A DNA stretch of 21,614 nt. It comes from AC-32 sp045806105 (GTDB lineage: Bacteria; Actinomycetota; Thermoleophilia; Gaiellales; Gaiellaceae). The DNA is taken from assembly GCA_045806105.1 (NCBI GenBank), contig JBJMJY010000052.1, positions 1-21,614 of the forward strand, read 5' to 3'. The position numbers and the translations under genes are program-made. Under the pieces are notes generated by a model. It saw only the letters and a program-made list of their open reading frames with translations, did no database searches and was not told the DNA's origin. Within the stretch, counting starts at the first letter, position 1. Every line of letters starts with the position of its first letter. Of the stretch, positions 20,307 to 21,614 are shown in pieces.

Positions 20307-21614
20307 ATGCGCGCTAATCGGGCCGTCGTGTCCGCGCTCGCCGGGCTGTTTTTGCTCACGGGGGCGTCGGCCGTCTCCGCTCGCCCCGGGAGGACGGCCG
20401 CGCCGGCGCGAGCCGGCGGACCGTCCGCACAGTCTCTGCCTGCTGCCCTCTGGGGGCTCGAGCTCGTCCGCTCGGACGTTGCGCGCTTCGGGCCGCAGGC
20501 CATTCGACGGTTGCGCGCGACCGGGCTCAACACCGTCGTCGTCGATCCGCGCATTCTCGATCGGCCTCAGCTCGCCCGGGCAATGGTTGCGGCGAACGCG
20601 GCCGGCGTCACGCTCGTGGCAGTCGTCCCGTCAGGAGCAGGCGGTCGCACGAACGCCGGGCGCTACGTCAGGGCCGCATGTTCGAGACATCGGCCGCGAC
20701 TCGTCTGCGCCCGCAGTGCCGGGTCCGTTGCTGCGCTCGTGCGCTCCCGCCGGCCCTCCGAGGCCGGAACGCTCCTCGCAGTCCGGCTCCGGGGGCCCGA
20801 GCGGGTTGCCGCCCTCGCTGCCGCAGGCGCGACGGGCGCGCGAATCCTCGCCCTTCCTCGACTGAGCGCTGCCCGGACCTTCCCGGCCGATGACTGGGGA
20901 GCCGCCATCGAGGTCGCGGCTGCGACGCCCGGCGTCGATCTAGCCGCGAGCCCATCCGAAAGCACCTCGACGAGAGCGCTCAACGACTACCTAGCCGCTC
21001 TTTCGGGCAGCAGCAAGGGAGACTCCGGGCCGCCGTCGACGGTCGCCAACCTCGCCCAGACCTCGACGACGCAGTCGACGCTTTCCGTGTCGTGGTCGGC
21101 GGCATCCGACGACAAGCGCGTCACCGGATACACCGTCTATCAGAACGGGGCCCGTGTCGGAGCTACCAGGCTGACCAACTTCACCCTCTCCGGCCTCAGC
21201 TGCTCCATGACGTACCTCGTCGCCGTCGACGCCTACGACCGCGCCGGAAACCATTCCCTGCGCGCAAGCTTGAGCGCGTCGACGGGCCCCTGCTTCTCCG
21301 AGACGCCTCCACCCCCGCTGCCACCTCCTCCGCCTCCGCCGCCGCCACCTCCGCCTCCACCGCCACCTCCGCCTCCGCCTCCACCTCCTCCGCCGCCCCC
21401 GCCTCCCCCGCCTCCTCCCCCACCGCCGCCTCCGCCTCCACCCCCGGTGCCACCCCCGCCGCCACCGCCTCCGCCCCCGCCGCCACCGCCTCTCGGCACC
21501 CAGGCCAACCTCTGGGTCGACCCGAACGGCGGTAGCTGCACCCGCTCGGCGACGCCCGCCGCCTACAGCGATCCGGCGGCCTGCGCCTCCTCCGAGGCAG
21601 CCGCCGCCCAGGCC
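20307..21614 (+). CDS. Large secreted modular protein: N-terminal domain, FN3, polyproline, beta-helix start (partial)
   Basis: ATG at 20307 with GAGAGGG at good spacing; 436 codons remain open to the window edge. Layout: signal peptide (MRANRAVVSALAGLFLLTGA, then SAVSA, cleavage near 25); an Ala/Pro-rich stretch; a domain at about 46-232 (ALWGLELVRSDVARFGPQAI, TGLNTVVVDPRILDRPQLAR, ILALPRLSAARTF) whose alternating strands and helices suggest a TIM-barrel-like or pseudo-enzymatic fold; a fibronectin type III domain at about 241-326 (TLSVSWSAASDD, VTGYTVYQNG, YLVAVDAYDRAGNHS); 42 consecutive prolines at 339-380, then Val and 14 more; then GTQANLWVDPNGGSCTRSAT and PAAYSDPAACASSEAAAAQA. That last segment matches the start of right-handed parallel beta-helix (pectate-lyase-like) surface proteins. 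Substrate and activity are unknown because the putative catalytic part is outside the window. It neighbours the glycan locus, so polysaccharide binding is plausible. Confidence 0.85.
   Translation, partial: MRANRAVVSALAGLFLLTGASAVSARPGRTAAPARAGGPSAQSLPAALWGLELVRSDVARFGPQAIRRLRATGLNTVVVDPRILDRPQLARAMVAANAAGVTLVAVVPSGAGGRTNAGRYVRAACSRHRPRLVCARSAGSVAALVRSRRPSEAGTLLAVRLRGPERVAALAAAGATGARILALPRLSAARTFPADDWGAAIEVAAATPGVDLAASPSESTSTRALNDYLAALSGSSKGDSGPPSTVANLAQTSTTQSTLSVSWSAASDDKRVTGYTVYQNGARVGATRLTNFTLSGLSCSMTYLVAVDAYDRAGNHSLRASLSASTGPCFSETPPPPLPPPPPPPPPPPPPPPPPPPPPPPPPPPPPPPPPPPPPPPPPPVPPPPPPPPPPPPPPLGTQANLWVDPNGGSCTRSATPAAYSDPAACASSEAAAAQA

Noticed and set aside
21233..21541. Minus-strand Gly-repeat frame, which could look like a glycine-rich protein
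   Set aside because: It is simply the reverse complement of the proline codons of the secreted modular protein and has no signal or good start.

Overview
The window is very GC-rich. Nearly every long reading frame has an antisense shadow, and GTG starts and 4-base start/stop overlaps (ATGA, GTGA) are common. Together with the gene set (stand-alone 2-oxoglutarate dehydrogenase E1, small BON protein, polyproline secreted proteins, HyuA/HyuB pair) this suggests a high-GC actinobacterium, perhaps class Thermoleophilia (Gaiellales/Solirubrobacterales). That placement is inference; no rRNA or marker gene is present. I saw no tRNA, rRNA, CRISPR array, transposase or phage gene.

Region 1 (1-5898, all minus strand): a polyamine-type ABC importer operon (ATPase, lipoprotein binding protein, permease cut by the window edge), preceded by a BON-domain protein and a small seven-cysteine zinc-ribbon protein hidden in what looks like the ATPase 5' extension. 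Next are a 96-residue protein of unknown function and a membrane-bound diguanylate cyclase (sensor region, HAMP, GAF, GGEEF with intact I-site). A perfect 13-bp hairpin lies just inside the permease gene, directly after the binding-protein gene.

Region 2 (5969-10587): a secreted protein with 34 consecutive prolines and a His-rich tail, a 60-residue basic protein, then on the minus strand the E1 component of 2-oxoglutarate dehydrogenase, whose stop codon overlaps that of the 60-residue gene in a shared CTAG. Behind it are two overlapping small membrane-protein genes, a hairpin, and a possible 48-residue membrane microprotein.

Region 3 (10547-15215, minus strand): an eight-cysteine secreted protein, a HyuB/HyuA pair of the hydantoinase/oxoprolinase family, and another secreted protein of unknown function.

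Region 4 (15301-19977): a surface-glycan locus. A polyprenyl-phosphate sugar-1-phosphate transferase would start glycan assembly. A Gfo/Idh/MocA oxidoreductase, a DegT-type PLP aminotransferase and a small sugar N-formyltransferase together suggest an N-formylated amino sugar. A stem-loop separates the convergent halves.

Region 5 (19978-21614): a 329-bp gene-free stretch with several inverted repeats, then the start of a large secreted modular protein (unknown N-terminal domain, fibronectin type III, 42 consecutive prolines, start of a probable beta-helix domain) that runs off the window.

The least ordinary items are the hidden zinc-ribbon gene with no normal start codon, the hairpin that may tune importer subunit ratios, the formyl-sugar gene set, the two extreme polyproline secreted proteins, and several sub-60-residue ORFs.
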